DNA of 64,000 nucleotides from Clostridia bacterium (GTDB taxonomy: Bacteria; Bacillota; Clostridia; Christensenellales; Aristaeellaceae): positions 1-64,000 of the forward strand of contig JAFWQU010000008.1 in assembly GCA_017508975.1 (NCBI GenBank), in the 5' to 3' direction. The notes under the pieces are model-generated. The model ran no database searches, was not told the origin of the DNA, and worked only from the letters and a program-made list of their open reading frames with translations. Below are positions 15,780-26,940 of this stretch, in pieces (the stretch's first letter is position 1; every line of letters begins with the position of its first letter). A program made the position numbers and the translations under genes.

Positions 15780-18700
15780 ATGAAGAAGGCATTCGGTCTC
15801 CTGACGCTGCTGCTCTGTCTTGCCGCGCTGGCTTTCGCGCAGGGGGAGGTCTCCTCCGAGCTGACGCTGCGCGAGGTCTTCAAGGGCGAACAGCTGACCG
15901 CCCAGGAGTACGTGAACGCAGACGGCCTGGTCACCCTGGCGGAGGATCTCGGGTACGCCCGGATCGAATACATCTACAAGAACAAGGTTCTCTCGGAAGT
16001 CCGCTATGAAGACGCCTCCGGCGCCCTCGTCGACACCGCGGGCGGCTGGGCGCGGATGACCTGCAAGCGCGGGCAGCAGAACATCCTGCTGCGCCGGAGC
16101 TATTTTAACACCGCCGGGGCGCTCACGGCCGGACCCGAGGGCTGGGCGGAGGAGGTCAACACCTACCAGCGCACCTCCGTGAAGCGCACCGAGTACCTCG
16201 ACGCGGAGGGGAACTTCTACCGCTCACCCGATCTCCCCGCGGTCCACGAGTTCTCCTACCAGAGCTTCGGGGTCAAGCAGATTCCCACCATGGAGCAGTA
16301 CCTCGACGCGGACGGCAATCTGACGCCAGGTCCGGAGGGGTGGGCGCGGGTCACCTACGATCTGCTCAAAAACCAGGAGGTCCGGGAGACCGCCTATTAC
16401 GGCGCGGACGGCCGGCTGATGGTCTTCGCCCAGGCCGGGTATGCCCGCTGTGAGAAGACCTGGGACAGCCGCGCCGCGCACTGGACCCGCGTCGCCTATT
16501 TCGACGCGGACGATCAGCTGATGGTCGGCCCGGACGGCTGGGCGTACGCCGACTATGACTACAAAAACGGCAAACCCTACACGGTCCGGGAACGCTACTA
16601 CCAGGCTGACGGCGAGCCCTACCGGACGGAGGAGGGATACTGCGGCTGCGCATACCAGCTGAACGGCAGCGGTCAGATCACCGCGATGTACTTCTATGAC
16701 GGCGACGGGAACCGCATGCGGCTCCGGGACGGCTCCTCCGGCTGGACCAAGACCTACGCGGCGCGGTCCGACCGGGTGACCGCGCAGACCTGGCTGGACC
16801 CAGAGGACCTTCTGTACGCCGTGCCCGCGCTGGGCTACGCCAAGGTCAAGTATACGTACGACAATCAGCTGCTCAGCGGCGCCGCCTACTTCGGCGCGGA
16901 CGACAAGCCCGCCCTGTGCCACGACGGCTACCACCGGGTCGCCTATGTGCTGAAAAACAGGCAGGTCGTCGGCGAGCGCTATTTCGGCACCGACGATAAG
17001 CCCGCGCCGAACGCGGACGGCTATGCCGCGGTCACATATACCCTGGACGCGCAGGGCCGGCGGCTGTCCGAGACCTACCAGAACGCGCAGGGCGCGGACA
17101 CGCCGTGCGCCGCGGGCTACCACCGCGTCGAATACCGCTACGACGGGGCCGGGCGGCTGACCGAGACGATCCGCTATGATCTGGACGGCGCCATATGGAC
17201 CGAGCCCGGCAAACCTTACGCCTACACCCATACAACATACGCGGAGGATCTTGCGGCCAGCGACACGGTCTTCCTCGCCGCGGACGGAACCCCGGTGTCC
17301 TGGGGGGACTGTTGGACGCTGCACTGCCTGCTGGACGAGCAGGGCCGTCCCGTCGAGGAACACGCGCTGGATGAGCAGGGCCATCCGGTCAGCACCCCCG
17401 AGGGGGCCGCGATTCTCCGCCGGCGCTTCGGCGCGGACGGGGACTGCGTCTACGTCGCCTTCCGCACGGCGGAGGACGAACCCGCCTGGCAGGAGGGCGG
17501 TTACGCGGCGCTCGAGCTGGCCCACGACGAGAAAGACCGGGTCATCTTCGTCCGCTGTCTGGACGACCTGGATCAGCCGGTGGTCCGGCCGGACGGCACC
17601 GCGGCGCTGCGCCGCGCCTGGCACGGCGCGCAGGTCGCCTGGGAAGCCTGCTATGACACGGAAGATCATCCGGTCCGCTGCGCCGCCGGATACGCCTCCG
17701 TGGCCTACGCCTACGACGCGGACGGCCGCTGCGTCCTGACGCAGTACTATGATGAAAACAGCGCGCCCGTGCGCTGCGGCGAGGGCTATGCGGCCCTGCG
17801 GCGCGCGTACGACGAGTACGGAAACGTCGCGGTGCAGGCCTGGCTGGACGAGGCCGGGCAGCTCATGCCCTCCCGGGACGGCTGGGCGGAGATCCGCCGC
17901 AGCTGTAACGCCCGCGGGCAGGTCCTTGAGGAGACCTATTTTGGCGCGGACGGTCTGCCCTACGTGACGGCGGACGGCTTCGCGGGGCAGCGCCTTGGCT
18001 ACGATGCGGCCGGGAACCCCGCCGTTCAGGTCTTCCTCGGTGCCGACGGGAATCCCGCCACCTTCCGGGACAGCTTTGCGGAGATTCACCGGGTCTACAA
18101 CGAGCGGCGGCAGGTCATCGAGGAGCGCTATTACGGCGCGGACGGCCTGCCCTACACCTGCCCCGACGGCTACGCCGGGATGCTGAAGGCCTACGACGCC
18201 GCCGGAAACGTCATCCTGCAGATCTATCTCGACGCAGAGGGCGCGCGCACGCCCTTCCGGGGCAGCTACGCGGAGATCCGCTGCGCCTATGACGCCGAGG
18301 GCCGCATGGTCCGGACCGCCTGCTTCGACACCGAGGGAATGCCGTACATGCCGGACGGATACGCGGCAATCCTGTACGAATACGGCGAGGACGGCTCGGT
18401 CCTCCTGACCTACCTGGATGCGGCCGGACAGCCTGCCGCCTTCCGGAACAGCTATACCCGGGTCCGCCGCACGACCGACGAGGCCGCGCGGACCGTGAAG
18501 GAGTTCTACTTTGACGCGGACAGCCGGCCCTACCGCTTCCGGGAGGGCTACGCGGGGCTCATCCGGACAACCGACGAGGCCGGGAACATCGTCTCCTACC
18601 TCTACCTCGACGAGGCCGGGGAGAAAACGCTCTACCTCGGCGCCTACGCGGAGCTCCGCCGGACGTTCAACGAGCATCGCCAGGTCACGGAGGAGCGTTA

Positions 18701-18869
18701 CTACGGCGTGGACGGCGAGCCCTGCTGCAATGCAGAGGGGATCGCGGCGGTGCAGCGTGTCTGGGACGGAGATCAGCTGGCTGAGGAGATCTTCTATGAT
18801 CTCTCGGGCGAGCCCCTGACCCGCGGTTCCGAAACCCTGCCGAACCTCCCCAGCGGCAGCAAAGACTGA
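15780..18869 (+). CDS. Large secreted protein of tandem 40-45 residue YD/DG repeats
   Basis: ATG 15780 (MKKAFGLLTLLLCLAAL) is preferred: GAGGTGGG lies upstream and a signal peptide ending AFA-QG follows. In-frame ATGs further upstream would bury it. The 1029-residue product is almost wholly made of more than 20 units around 'YDxxGNxxxxxYLDAxGxPxxxxxGYAxxR', two half-units per turn. The pattern resembles RHS/WG-type beta repeats, but I cannot place it in a named family. There is no membrane anchor or sortase signal at the C-terminus (ends NLPSGSKD). A secreted or wall-associated role is inferred; no catalytic motif is visible. Confidence 0.75.
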   Translation: MKKAFGLLTLLLCLAALAFAQGEVSSELTLREVFKGEQLTAQEYVNADGLVTLAEDLGYARIEYIYKNKVLSEVRYEDASGALVDTAGGWARMTCKRGQQNILLRRSYFNTAGALTAGPEGWAEEVNTYQRTSVKRTEYLDAEGNFYRSPDLPAVHEFSYQSFGVKQIPTMEQYLDADGNLTPGPEGWARVTYDLLKNQEVRETAYYGADGRLMVFAQAGYARCEKTWDSRAAHWTRVAYFDADDQLMVGPDGWAYADYDYKNGKPYTVRERYYQADGEPYRTEEGYCGCAYQLNGSGQITAMYFYDGDGNRMRLRDGSSGWTKTYAARSDRVTAQTWLDPEDLLYAVPALGYAKVKYTYDNQLLSGAAYFGADDKPALCHDGYHRVAYVLKNRQVVGERYFGTDDKPAPNADGYAAVTYTLDAQGRRLSETYQNAQGADTPCAAGYHRVEYRYDGAGRLTETIRYDLDGAIWTEPGKPYAYTHTTYAEDLAASDTVFLAADGTPVSWGDCWTLHCLLDEQGRPVEEHALDEQGHPVSTPEGAAILRRRFGADGDCVYVAFRTAEDEPAWQEGGYAALELAHDEKDRVIFVRCLDDLDQPVVRPDGTAALRRAWHGAQVAWEACYDTEDHPVRCAAGYASVAYAYDADGRCVLTQYYDENSAPVRCGEGYAALRRAYDEYGNVAVQAWLDEAGQLMPSRDGWAEIRRSCNARGQVLEETYFGADGLPYVTADGFAGQRLGYDAAGNPAVQVFLGADGNPATFRDSFAEIHRVYNERRQVIEERYYGADGLPYTCPDGYAGMLKAYDAAGNVILQIYLDAEGARTPFRGSYAEIRCAYDAEGRMVRTACFDTEGMPYMPDGYAAILYEYGEDGSVLLTYLDAAGQPAAFRNSYTRVRRTTDEAARTVKEFYFDADSRPYRFREGYAGLIRTTDEAGNIVSYLYLDEAGEKTLYLGAYAELRRTFNEHRQVTEERYYGVDGEPCCNAEGIAAVQRVWDGDQLAEEIFYDLSGEPLTRGSETLPNLPSGSKD

Positions 18870-18883
18870 TCCCGGCTATCCTG

Positions 18884-19038
18884 ATGCCGATCTCAAGCAA
18901 AACAACAAAACCAGCAACAGCATGTGGCCGAAGGTCCAGGGCGATCGGAAAGCCGCCAGTCCGGCTGCGGACCTGGTCGCGGCCCGCAGGCGCGAAATCC
19001 CACTGCTGACAATAAGCATTCTAAACTGAGATCAGTAT
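18884..19038 (-). repeat. Dispersed two-hairpin element, copy C, with terminal inverted repeats
   Basis: Core at 18928-18999 on the minus strand, with the enlarged hairpin II carrying the same extra GTCCGCAGCCGGAC stem as copy A. The outer ends ATGCCGATCTCAAGC (18884-18898) and the complement of CTGAGATCAGTAT (19026-19038) form degenerate terminal inverted repeats, making a unit of about 155 bp. Confidence 0.85.
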
Positions 19039-19058
19039 GAGAACAGTATGAGATCAAC

Positions 19059-19103
19059 ACAAAACCGGCATTCCGCCGCAGAAGACGGAATGCCGGTTTT
19101 GTA
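19059..19103. terminator. Bidirectional rho-independent terminator
   Basis: AAAACCGGCATTCCG (19061-19075) and CGGAATGCCGGTTTT (19086-19100) form a perfect 15-bp stem with A and T tracts on both sides. It ends the lepB transcript and can serve the 15780 gene. Confidence 0.88.
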
Positions 19104-19111
19104 TTGCGTTT

Positions 19112-20044
19112 TTACTGAACTTCCAGTCCGTTGGGGACGCCGCGCCAGCCGCTGAAAGGCAGAACCACCTGCTTCACATGGCCGATGATGTAGGTGCGCG
19201 GGATCGCGCCCTGATCGCGGCTGTCGTTGGAGTTGTTGCGGTGGTCTCCCATGACGAAGTAGTAGTTGTCCGTCACGCGGAACTCCTTGCCCGCCAGCGG
19301 GTTCCCTGTCTGCGCCTCCGTGCCGAGGTACCACACGCCGTCGCTGTAGCGCACAGCCTGTCCGTCCAGCTCCGCCACGAAGTTCGCGGAGATGCCCGTC
19401 CGGATCATCCGGAGCTTCAGCACCTGCTTGTCGCAGACAGCCGTAACGCGGGTCGGCCCGTAGGCGTAGCTCTCGCCGTTGACCAGGAAGAGCTGTTCAT
19501 CGCTGAAGGTGATCACGTCGTCCTTGGCCGGGACGCGCACCTCGCTGTACTGCGCATAGTGGCCGGTCCGGTAGTCGTCGTTGATGTAGGGCTCCTCATA
19601 GCGCTCGCCGTTGACGGAGAGATAGCCGTCCTGGATGGCGACCGTGTCGCCCGGGGTGCCCACGACGCGCTTGACAAAGTTCGTGTCCCCGCGGTCGGGG
19701 TAGCGGCAGATCACCACGTCAAAGCGCTTGGGATCCCCGAAATAGGAGAACTTCGCGGAGGCCTCCTTCTGCTCATTCGACTGCCAGGGGAAGCAGAACC
19801 AGCCGCTGCCGTAGCCGGTCTTGTCCACGAACATGACCTCGCCGTTGGCCAGCGTGTCGTTCATCGAGGCGCCGTCCACCTTCACGGGCTCAAAGATGAA
19901 CGTGCGGATCAGGAGCGCGCCCGCCAGCGCCGCCGCGAGCGTCAGAATCCAGCTCAGCAGCTCCACCCACCACGGGCGCTTGACCTTCTCCTTCTTCTTT
20001 CTATGGAATAGGGTCTTCTTCACATCTTCCGTATTCTCTGACAT
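19112..20044 (-). CDS. lepB: Signal peptidase I
   Basis: Type I signal peptidase of 310 residues. One membrane helix (about 30-52) follows a basic N-terminus. Catalytic S60 is in DGASMNDTL, general base K125 in NFVKRVVGTPGD, and MGDHRNNSNDSR is the conserved box E. An insertion of about 90 residues between the catalytic lysine region and box E makes it longer than B. subtilis SipS. It would release signal peptides of the many exported proteins here. It is last of the minus-strand genes mrfB-TPR-lepB, 21 bp after the TPR gene. Confidence 0.95.
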   Translation of the reverse strand: MSENTEDVKKTLFHRKKKEKVKRPWWVELLSWILTLAAALAGALLIRTFIFEPVKVDGASMNDTLANGEVMFVDKTGYGSGWFCFPWQSNEQKEASAKFSYFGDPKRFDVVICRYPDRGDTNFVKRVVGTPGDTVAIQDGYLSVNGERYEEPYINDDYRTGHYAQYSEVRVPAKDDVITFSDEQLFLVNGESYAYGPTRVTAVCDKQVLKLRMIRTGISANFVAELDGQAVRYSDGVWYLGTEAQTGNPLAGKEFRVTDNYYFVMGDHRNNSNDSRDQGAIPRTYIIGHVKQVVLPFSGWRGVPNGLEVQ

Positions 20045-20065
20045 GGGAATCCTCCTGTCTTCTGC

Positions 20066-20908
20066 TCAGCCCTTCAGGCGCTTGAGTTCCGCCTCGATGA
20101 TCCCGCGGTTGACGTAGTTCAGCGGGGAGAAGCGGCCCTGCACGGCCTTCTCCAGCCGCTCAACCGCCTTGGCGGTGTTGCCCTCCTCCAGGTCGTAGCG
20201 GGAGAGGAACCAGAGCGTGTCAATCTGCCCTTCCTTGAAGGAGAGCGCCTTGTCGAACCAGGCGCGCGCCCCCTCCCGGTCGCCGCGGACGCGGTAGAGG
20301 AACTGCGCCATGTTGTCCAGGCAGACGGCGTCCTCGTCGTCGTAGTCCACCGCCTCCGCCTCGAAGGCGGCGGCCTTCTCGAGCGCGGCCTGCCATTCGG
20401 CCTCCTGCTCCGCGGCGGTGAGGATCCTCGGGGCCGGGGCCTCCTCGCCCTCCGCGGGCTCGCCGTCCTCCTCGGGCGGCAGCTCCTTATCCTCGAAGAC
20501 GGGCTTGTTCGCCTGGTCAAACTTCTCGACGTAGAGATAGCCCAGCGTCTGATAGACCGTACCGCTGGGGGCGTGGGCGTGCTGCCGCTCCAGCAGGCTG
20601 ATGCCCTTCTCCAATTCGCCCATCCGGAACACGCAGGCGGAGTAGTTGACAAACAGCTGCGCCCGCTGCTCCGGCGTCATCTGCGGATTCTTCTGCATCT
20701 GCACGAGGATCTTCCGCGCCTTCTCGTACTGGCCGTTGCGGATCAGCAGGACGGAGTAGCCCAGCAGGAACTTGGGCTGGTCCATACCCTCCTTCTCCGC
20801 CTCCTCGTAGAGCCGGAGCGCTTCCTCATATTTTCCCTCGCCGTGCGCGCGGTACGCTTTCTGCGCCTTGATGCCGCCCTTGCCTGTGAATATATCCAGA
20901 ATACCCAT
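20066..20908 (-). CDS. TPR-repeat protein
   Basis: 280 residues, no signal peptide. N-terminal MGILDIFTGKGGIK is followed by helical repeats of TPR type (GKYEEALRLYEEAEKEG, NGQYEKARKILVQM, MGELEKGISLLERQ). An acidic linker (about 135-165, rich in E and P) separates a second set (DREGARAWFDKALSF, GNTAKAVERLEKAV). It is probably a cytoplasmic scaffold. It sits 14 bp after mrfB and 21 bp before lepB. The partner is unknown. Confidence 0.75.
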   Translation of the reverse strand: MGILDIFTGKGGIKAQKAYRAHGEGKYEEALRLYEEAEKEGMDQPKFLLGYSVLLIRNGQYEKARKILVQMQKNPQMTPEQRAQLFVNYSACVFRMGELEKGISLLERQHAHAPSGTVYQTLGYLYVEKFDQANKPVFEDKELPPEEDGEPAEGEEAPAPRILTAAEQEAEWQAALEKAAAFEAEAVDYDDEDAVCLDNMAQFLYRVRGDREGARAWFDKALSFKEGQIDTLWFLSRYDLEEGNTAKAVERLEKAVQGRFSPLNYVNRGIIEAELKRLKG

Positions 20909-20922
20909 GCTGTGTTTCTCCC

Positions 20923-22095
20923 CTATCTGCCGGTTTCCTGCTGTTCTTCACGCGACCCGGACAGCTTCCGCTGCAGGCGCGCATAGCGGTATTGTAGCGC
21001 ATTTCGCTCGAATTGTACAGTCTCCCGCGGAAAAAGCGAGGGTTCCGCCAGCTGCGCCAGCGCATGGCGCGTGCAGGACAGCGCGCGGGGCAGGTCCCGG
21101 GCGGTATGCTCGTAGTACTTCGCCAGCTCCACCCAGGGCTCGATGCCGCCCTCGTGGTGCCGCGCCAGGTCCTGCCAGATCTTCACCGCCGCCTCCCGGT
21201 CGCCGCTGCGCCGGTAACTCGCCGCGAGCTGCAGCCGGCTCTGGGCGTGGGCCGGGCCCTGCGGCACCAGGCTCCAGCAGTAGCGGGCCTCCTCCGGGTG
21301 CTGGTAGCGCTCCAGCCCGTTGCCCATGGAGAGCAAGTCCTCCCCGAAGGTCAGCTGCTCCGGCTGGTGGTAGAGGGAAGCCATGTGATTCAGGAGCACG
21401 CAGAGGCTCGCGATGTCCTGCTCGTTGTGCCGCAGCACGTCCTCCAGGAGCTCGAAGCGCCCCGTCCGCAGGTAGGTGAAGAATCGCTCCGGCACCTCGC
21501 TGCCCGGCAGGTCGTCCTCCCGGCGGATGCCCAGCAGTTTCTCCTCCAGCCGGCCGAGGTTGCACTGCTGAAGCCGGAGTTTGAACACCCGCCGCGCGAT
21601 GTGCAACAGGTCGATGTGCGGCTTGTCGAGATCCGCCACCGGCAGCCGCTGCAGGATCATCCGGCTGCGCAGGAGCGGCAGGTCGAAGGTCCGCCCGTTG
21701 AAGGTGCAGATCACGTCGCAGTCCGCCAGCGCCTCCGCCGTGGCCTCAAGCAGCGCCCGCTCCTCGGGATAGTCGCGGATCATCCGCTGGTCGATCCGGA
21801 AGCCCTCCGGGGTCAGCCGTCCCAGGCCGATCTGGAATACCAGCGTGCCCGCGCCGCCGGAGAGGCCCGTGGTCTCTGTGTCCAGGTAGAGGATCCGGGT
21901 GGGGTCCACGGCCGGCGGGAGCTCCGAGGCTTCCATCAGCCGCACGGCCCGCTGGGGCAGCTCAAAGGCGCCCGGGAACTCCTCCAGCGGCCGGAGCACG
22001 GTCTTCTTCCAGCACTCGGCCGGCGGTGTCTCTGTCCGGGGCCGCTCCTGACGGGGCTGCTGCTGCATCAGTTTGATCTGGGCCAGCAGATCCAC
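20923..22095 (-). CDS. mrfB: RNase H-like DEDD exonuclease, MrfB (YprB) type
   Basis: GTG start at 22095 with AGGAGGAAT upstream. 390 residues. The ribonuclease H-like domain (about 65-235) shows all four DEDD acids: D72 and E74 (LYLDTETTGL), D138 (FNGRTFDLP) and D227 (HNEQDIASL), with HIDLLHIAR between. The C-terminal 130 residues look TPR-like. In B. subtilis MrfB works with helicase MrfA in repair of mitomycin adducts. Here mrfA lies nearby at 23.1-25.4 kb on the same strand but is separated by a sigma factor gene pair and a repeat. It starts a likely operon with the TPR gene and lepB. Confidence 0.85.
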   Translation of the reverse strand: MDLLAQIKLMQQQPRQERPRTETPPAECWKKTVLRPLEEFPGAFELPQRAVRLMEASELPPAVDPTRILYLDTETTGLSGGAGTLVFQIGLGRLTPEGFRIDQRMIRDYPEERALLEATAEALADCDVICTFNGRTFDLPLLRSRMILQRLPVADLDKPHIDLLHIARRVFKLRLQQCNLGRLEEKLLGIRREDDLPGSEVPERFFTYLRTGRFELLEDVLRHNEQDIASLCVLLNHMASLYHQPEQLTFGEDLLSMGNGLERYQHPEEARYCWSLVPQGPAHAQSRLQLAASYRRSGDREAAVKIWQDLARHHEGGIEPWVELAKYYEHTARDLPRALSCTRHALAQLAEPSLFPRETVQFERNALQYRYARLQRKLSGSREEQQETGR

Positions 22096-22155
22096 GCGGA
22101 TTCCTCCTTTCCTGCCTTATTCAAATGATCATTGTATGAGAATTCTTACAGGGAA

Positions 22156-22207
22156 GTTTCGCGCCTGCGGGCGCGACCAGGGCTTTCCGATCGCCCTGGA
22201 CCTTCGG
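22156..22207 (+). repeat. Dispersed two-hairpin element, copy D
   Basis: The core starts TTTCGCGCC-TGCG-GGCGCG, then hairpin II with CCAGGGC and GCCCTGG, and ends ACCTTCGG. It lies between mrfB and the anti-sigma-like gene. Terminal inverted repeats are not clear in this copy. Confidence 0.85.
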
Positions 22208-22268
22208 GGATGCACCCTTTTGGTGGTGTCTGTTATTGCGGATAAAGAATACCAAGCCGGTCGATTCT

Positions 22269-22487
22269 TCAGAGTGCCAGAAAGCGTTCGCCTGCGGCGG
22301 CGAAGGGCATCAGGGTCAGCAGGACGGTCAGGGCTGCGGCGACCAGCCAGGCGGCGGGCTGCCGCGGCCGGGGGATCGGCTCCGCCGAAAGAATCATCGC
22401 GCTCCTCCGGCGGGCTTCCTCCGGCAGGAGCGACAGTCCGGACAGGTTCTCCCGCAGCGCCCGCTGCAGCGTTCCGCGGTCTCTCAT
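22269..22487 (-). CDS. Small single-pass membrane protein, putative anti-sigma partner
   Basis: 72 residues, ATG 22487 overlapping the sigma-factor stop as ATGA, so translation is coupled. The N-terminal 45 residues are charged (MRDRGTLQRALRENLSGL, then a LLPEEARRR-like stretch). One membrane helix follows (WLVAAALTVLLTLMPFAAAG). Gene order and a single helix suggest an anti-sigma factor, but it is shorter than most and lacks a visible HxxxCxxC zinc motif. Function is inferred from position. Confidence 0.55.
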   Translation of the reverse strand: MRDRGTLQRALRENLSGLSLLPEEARRRSAMILSAEPIPRPRQPAAWLVAAALTVLLTLMPFAAAGERFLAL

Positions 22488-22987
22488 GGTTCCTCCTCCC
22501 CTCTCCATTCCACAGCCAGACGCGCGTAGGCCTCCCGGAGCCGCTTGCTCAGCGTCGGCCGGCTGATGCCCAGCGCTTTTGCGCACTCCTCCAGGGTGAG
22601 CCCCGACAGGTCGTGCAGCAGCACCGGCTGGCGGAGCTTCTCCGGCAGCGCGGCCACCAGCGCGAAGAGCTCCCGGGACTCGTCCTCCACCGCGAGCAGC
22701 GGCGGCGGCAGGTCTTCCAGCGCCACGCGGGTGTCCACGTGCCGCCACCAGGCGCTGCGGCGCATGTCCCGGCAGACGTTGATCGCCGTGCGGAAGATCC
22801 GCCCCTTCGCGTGCTCCTCGCTCTGCACCGGGCTGCGCTCCAGGCTTCGCCAGACCTTCAGGAAGGTTTCCTGCAGCGCGTCCTCCGCCAGCTGCGCGTC
22901 CCCGAGGCTCATGCGGCACAGCCGGAGCACGTCGCTGCCCCAGCTCCGCATCCACCGCTCCAGGCGCTCACCGTCCTCCGTCCCCAT
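22484..22987 (-). CDS. ECF-type RNA polymerase sigma factor
   Basis: 167 residues. Region 2 (about 12-75) has DAQLAEDALQETFLKVWRSL, the -10 binding segment. Region 4 (about 110-160) has LPEKLRQPVLLHDLSGLTLEECAKALG and an HTH (ISRPTLSKRLREAY). Few spacer residues separate them, as in the ECF group. It lies between mrfA and mrfB on the same strand and is translationally coupled to the small membrane protein. A TTCGTC-N5-GACGAA inverted repeat (23054-23070) 70 bp upstream includes the CGTC seen in many ECF promoters and may be an autoregulatory site. Confidence 0.88.
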   Translation of the reverse strand: MGTEDGERLERWMRSWGSDVLRLCRMSLGDAQLAEDALQETFLKVWRSLERSPVQSEEHAKGRIFRTAINVCRDMRRSAWWRHVDTRVALEDLPPPLLAVEDESRELFALVAALPEKLRQPVLLHDLSGLTLEECAKALGISRPTLSKRLREAYARLAVEWRGEEEP

Positions 22988-23131
22988 CTCCTCACTCCCC
23001 TCAACTATTCATACGGAACAGGGACTGCGTTTTGGAAAGGACATTTTCTTTTTTTCGTCCATTTGACGAATGAAGTAACAAAAAGGCCACCGCGCTGCAA
23101 TTGTCAACCCGCTCCGGCGGGGTTTTCCCGT

Positions 23132-25405
<2,274 letters not shown>

Positions 25406-25441
25406 GCGTTTCCCTCCCCAATGCGAAAATATGTTTGCCTA

Positions 25442-25470
25442 ATCTTATCACACTTGCCCGGGCTTGACAA
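25442..25470 (-). promoter_or_regulatory. Promoter of mrfA
   Basis: TTGTCA (25470-25465), 17-bp spacer and TAAGAT (25447-25442) on the minus strand, about 40 nt before the mrfA start. Confidence 0.65.
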
Positions 25471-25485
25471 GGCGAACACCGCCGC

Positions 25486-25515
25486 TTGTACTGCCGGATC
25501 AAAATATGCTATACT
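25486..25515 (+). promoter_or_regulatory. Promoter of radA
   Basis: TTGTAC (25486-25491), 18-bp spacer, TATACT (25510-25515), 31 nt before the radA GTG. It is divergent from the mrfA promoter, so two DNA-repair genes share one control region. Confidence 0.65.
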
Positions 25516-25546
25516 GCACCCAGTACACCTGGAGGGAGGAATCACA

Positions 25547-26929
25547 GTGGCCAAGGATCGGGTGATCTTTGCCTGCACTTCCTGCGGCTATGAGACGCCG
25601 CGCTGGGCCGGACGCTGTCCGGGCTGCGGCGCGTGGAACACCCTGGTGGAGGGCATCGCGCCCGGCGCGGCCCCGGCGGCTCCCGCAAAGGCGGCCCGGC
25701 AGCGCCCCGGCACCGGCGCCGCGCCCACCCCGATCACGCAGATTCCCGAGGACGAGGATCTGCGCACCACCACGGGGCTCGTGGAGCTGGACCGCGTGCT
25801 GGGCGGGGGCATCGTCGAGGGCGGGCTGATGCTCCTGGGCGGCGACCCGGGCATCGGCAAGAGCACGCTGCTCCTGCAGGTCTGCGGGCACCTCTGCCAG
25901 CTGGGCAAGCGCGTGCTGTATGTCAGCGGCGAGGAGAGCGCCCGCCAGATCAAGATGCGCGCCGCCCGCCTGGGAATCCTGGAAGAACACCTTTTCGTCC
26001 TCGCGGAGAACGCGATGGACAATATCGAGACGCGGATGCAGGAGCTGGCACCGCAGTTCATGGTCGTGGACTCGATCCAGACCGTGTACCGTCCGGAGCT
26101 CGCCTCCGCGCCGGGCTCCGTGAGCCAGATCCGGGAGTGTACGAGCCTCCTGCTCCGCCTGGCCAAGGAGACGGGCACCGCAATTTTCCTCGTCGGCCAC
26201 GTGACCAAGGAAGGCGCCATCGCAGGCCCCCGGATGCTGGAACACATGGTGGACGTGGTGCTCTACTTCGAGGGCGACCGGCAGCAGGAGTACCGGCTTC
26301 TGCGCGCGGTCAAGAACCGTTTCGGCTCCGTGAACGAGCTGGGCGTTTTCCAGATGACCGAGCGCGGCATGCAGCCGGTGCTGAACCCCTCCGAGCAGCT
26401 CCTCTCGCACCGCGCGAAGGGCGCCAGCGGCTCGGTGGTCTTCTGCGGCATGGAGGGCTCGCGGCCGCTCCTGTGCGACGTGCAGGCCCTGGCGGCGCAG
26501 AGCTGGTTCGGAACGCCGCGCCGCACCGTGGCCGGCGCGGACAGCGGCCGCGTGGCGCTGCTGCTGGCGGTGCTGGAGAAGCGCGCGGGACTGCGGACCT
26601 ATAATCAGGATGTCTACATTAATATCGCGGGCGGCCTGGAGCTCTCGGAGCCGGCGCTGGATCTGGCGCTGTGCATGGCGGTCGCCTCCTCCCTGCGGGA
26701 CGAGCCGGTGGGCGCGGAGGTCGCGGTCATGGGCGAGGTCGGCCTGGCCGGGGAGATCCGCGCGATCCCGCAGGCGGAGCGCCGGGTGGCCGAGTGCCAG
26801 CGTCTGGGCTTCAGCACGATCCTGCTCCCCCGGGAGAACGCCCGCCGCATGACGCCCCCCGCGAACACCCGTCTGCTGCCCGTGGACACCGTCATGCAGG
26901 CCGTGGCGGTGCTCTTCGGGAACCGCTAA
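25547..26929 (+). CDS. radA: DNA repair protein RadA
   Basis: GTG start at 25547 follows GGAGGGAGGA by 6 nt; 460 residues, the normal length. A C4 zinc finger uses C10, C13, C24 and C27 (CTSCGYETPRWAGRCPGCG). Walker A GGDPGIGKST is at 98-107, the RadA-specific KNRFG motif near 254, and a Lon-like C-terminal domain follows. It acts in branch migration during homologous recombination. An upstream reading frame fused to it (from 22073) is an artefact of GC-rich DNA over mrfA. Transcription probably continues into the next three genes. Confidence 0.95.
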   Translation: MAKDRVIFACTSCGYETPRWAGRCPGCGAWNTLVEGIAPGAAPAAPAKAARQRPGTGAAPTPITQIPEDEDLRTTTGLVELDRVLGGGIVEGGLMLLGGDPGIGKSTLLLQVCGHLCQLGKRVLYVSGEESARQIKMRAARLGILEEHLFVLAENAMDNIETRMQELAPQFMVVDSIQTVYRPELASAPGSVSQIRECTSLLLRLAKETGTAIFLVGHVTKEGAIAGPRMLEHMVDVVLYFEGDRQQEYRLLRAVKNRFGSVNELGVFQMTERGMQPVLNPSEQLLSHRAKGASGSVVFCGMEGSRPLLCDVQALAAQSWFGTPRRTVAGADSGRVALLLAVLEKRAGLRTYNQDVYINIAGGLELSEPALDLALCMAVASSLRDEPVGAEVAVMGEVGLAGEIRAIPQAERRVAECQRLGFSTILLPRENARRMTPPANTRLLPVDTVMQAVAVLFGNR

Positions 26930-26940
26930 GGAGGGAGGCC

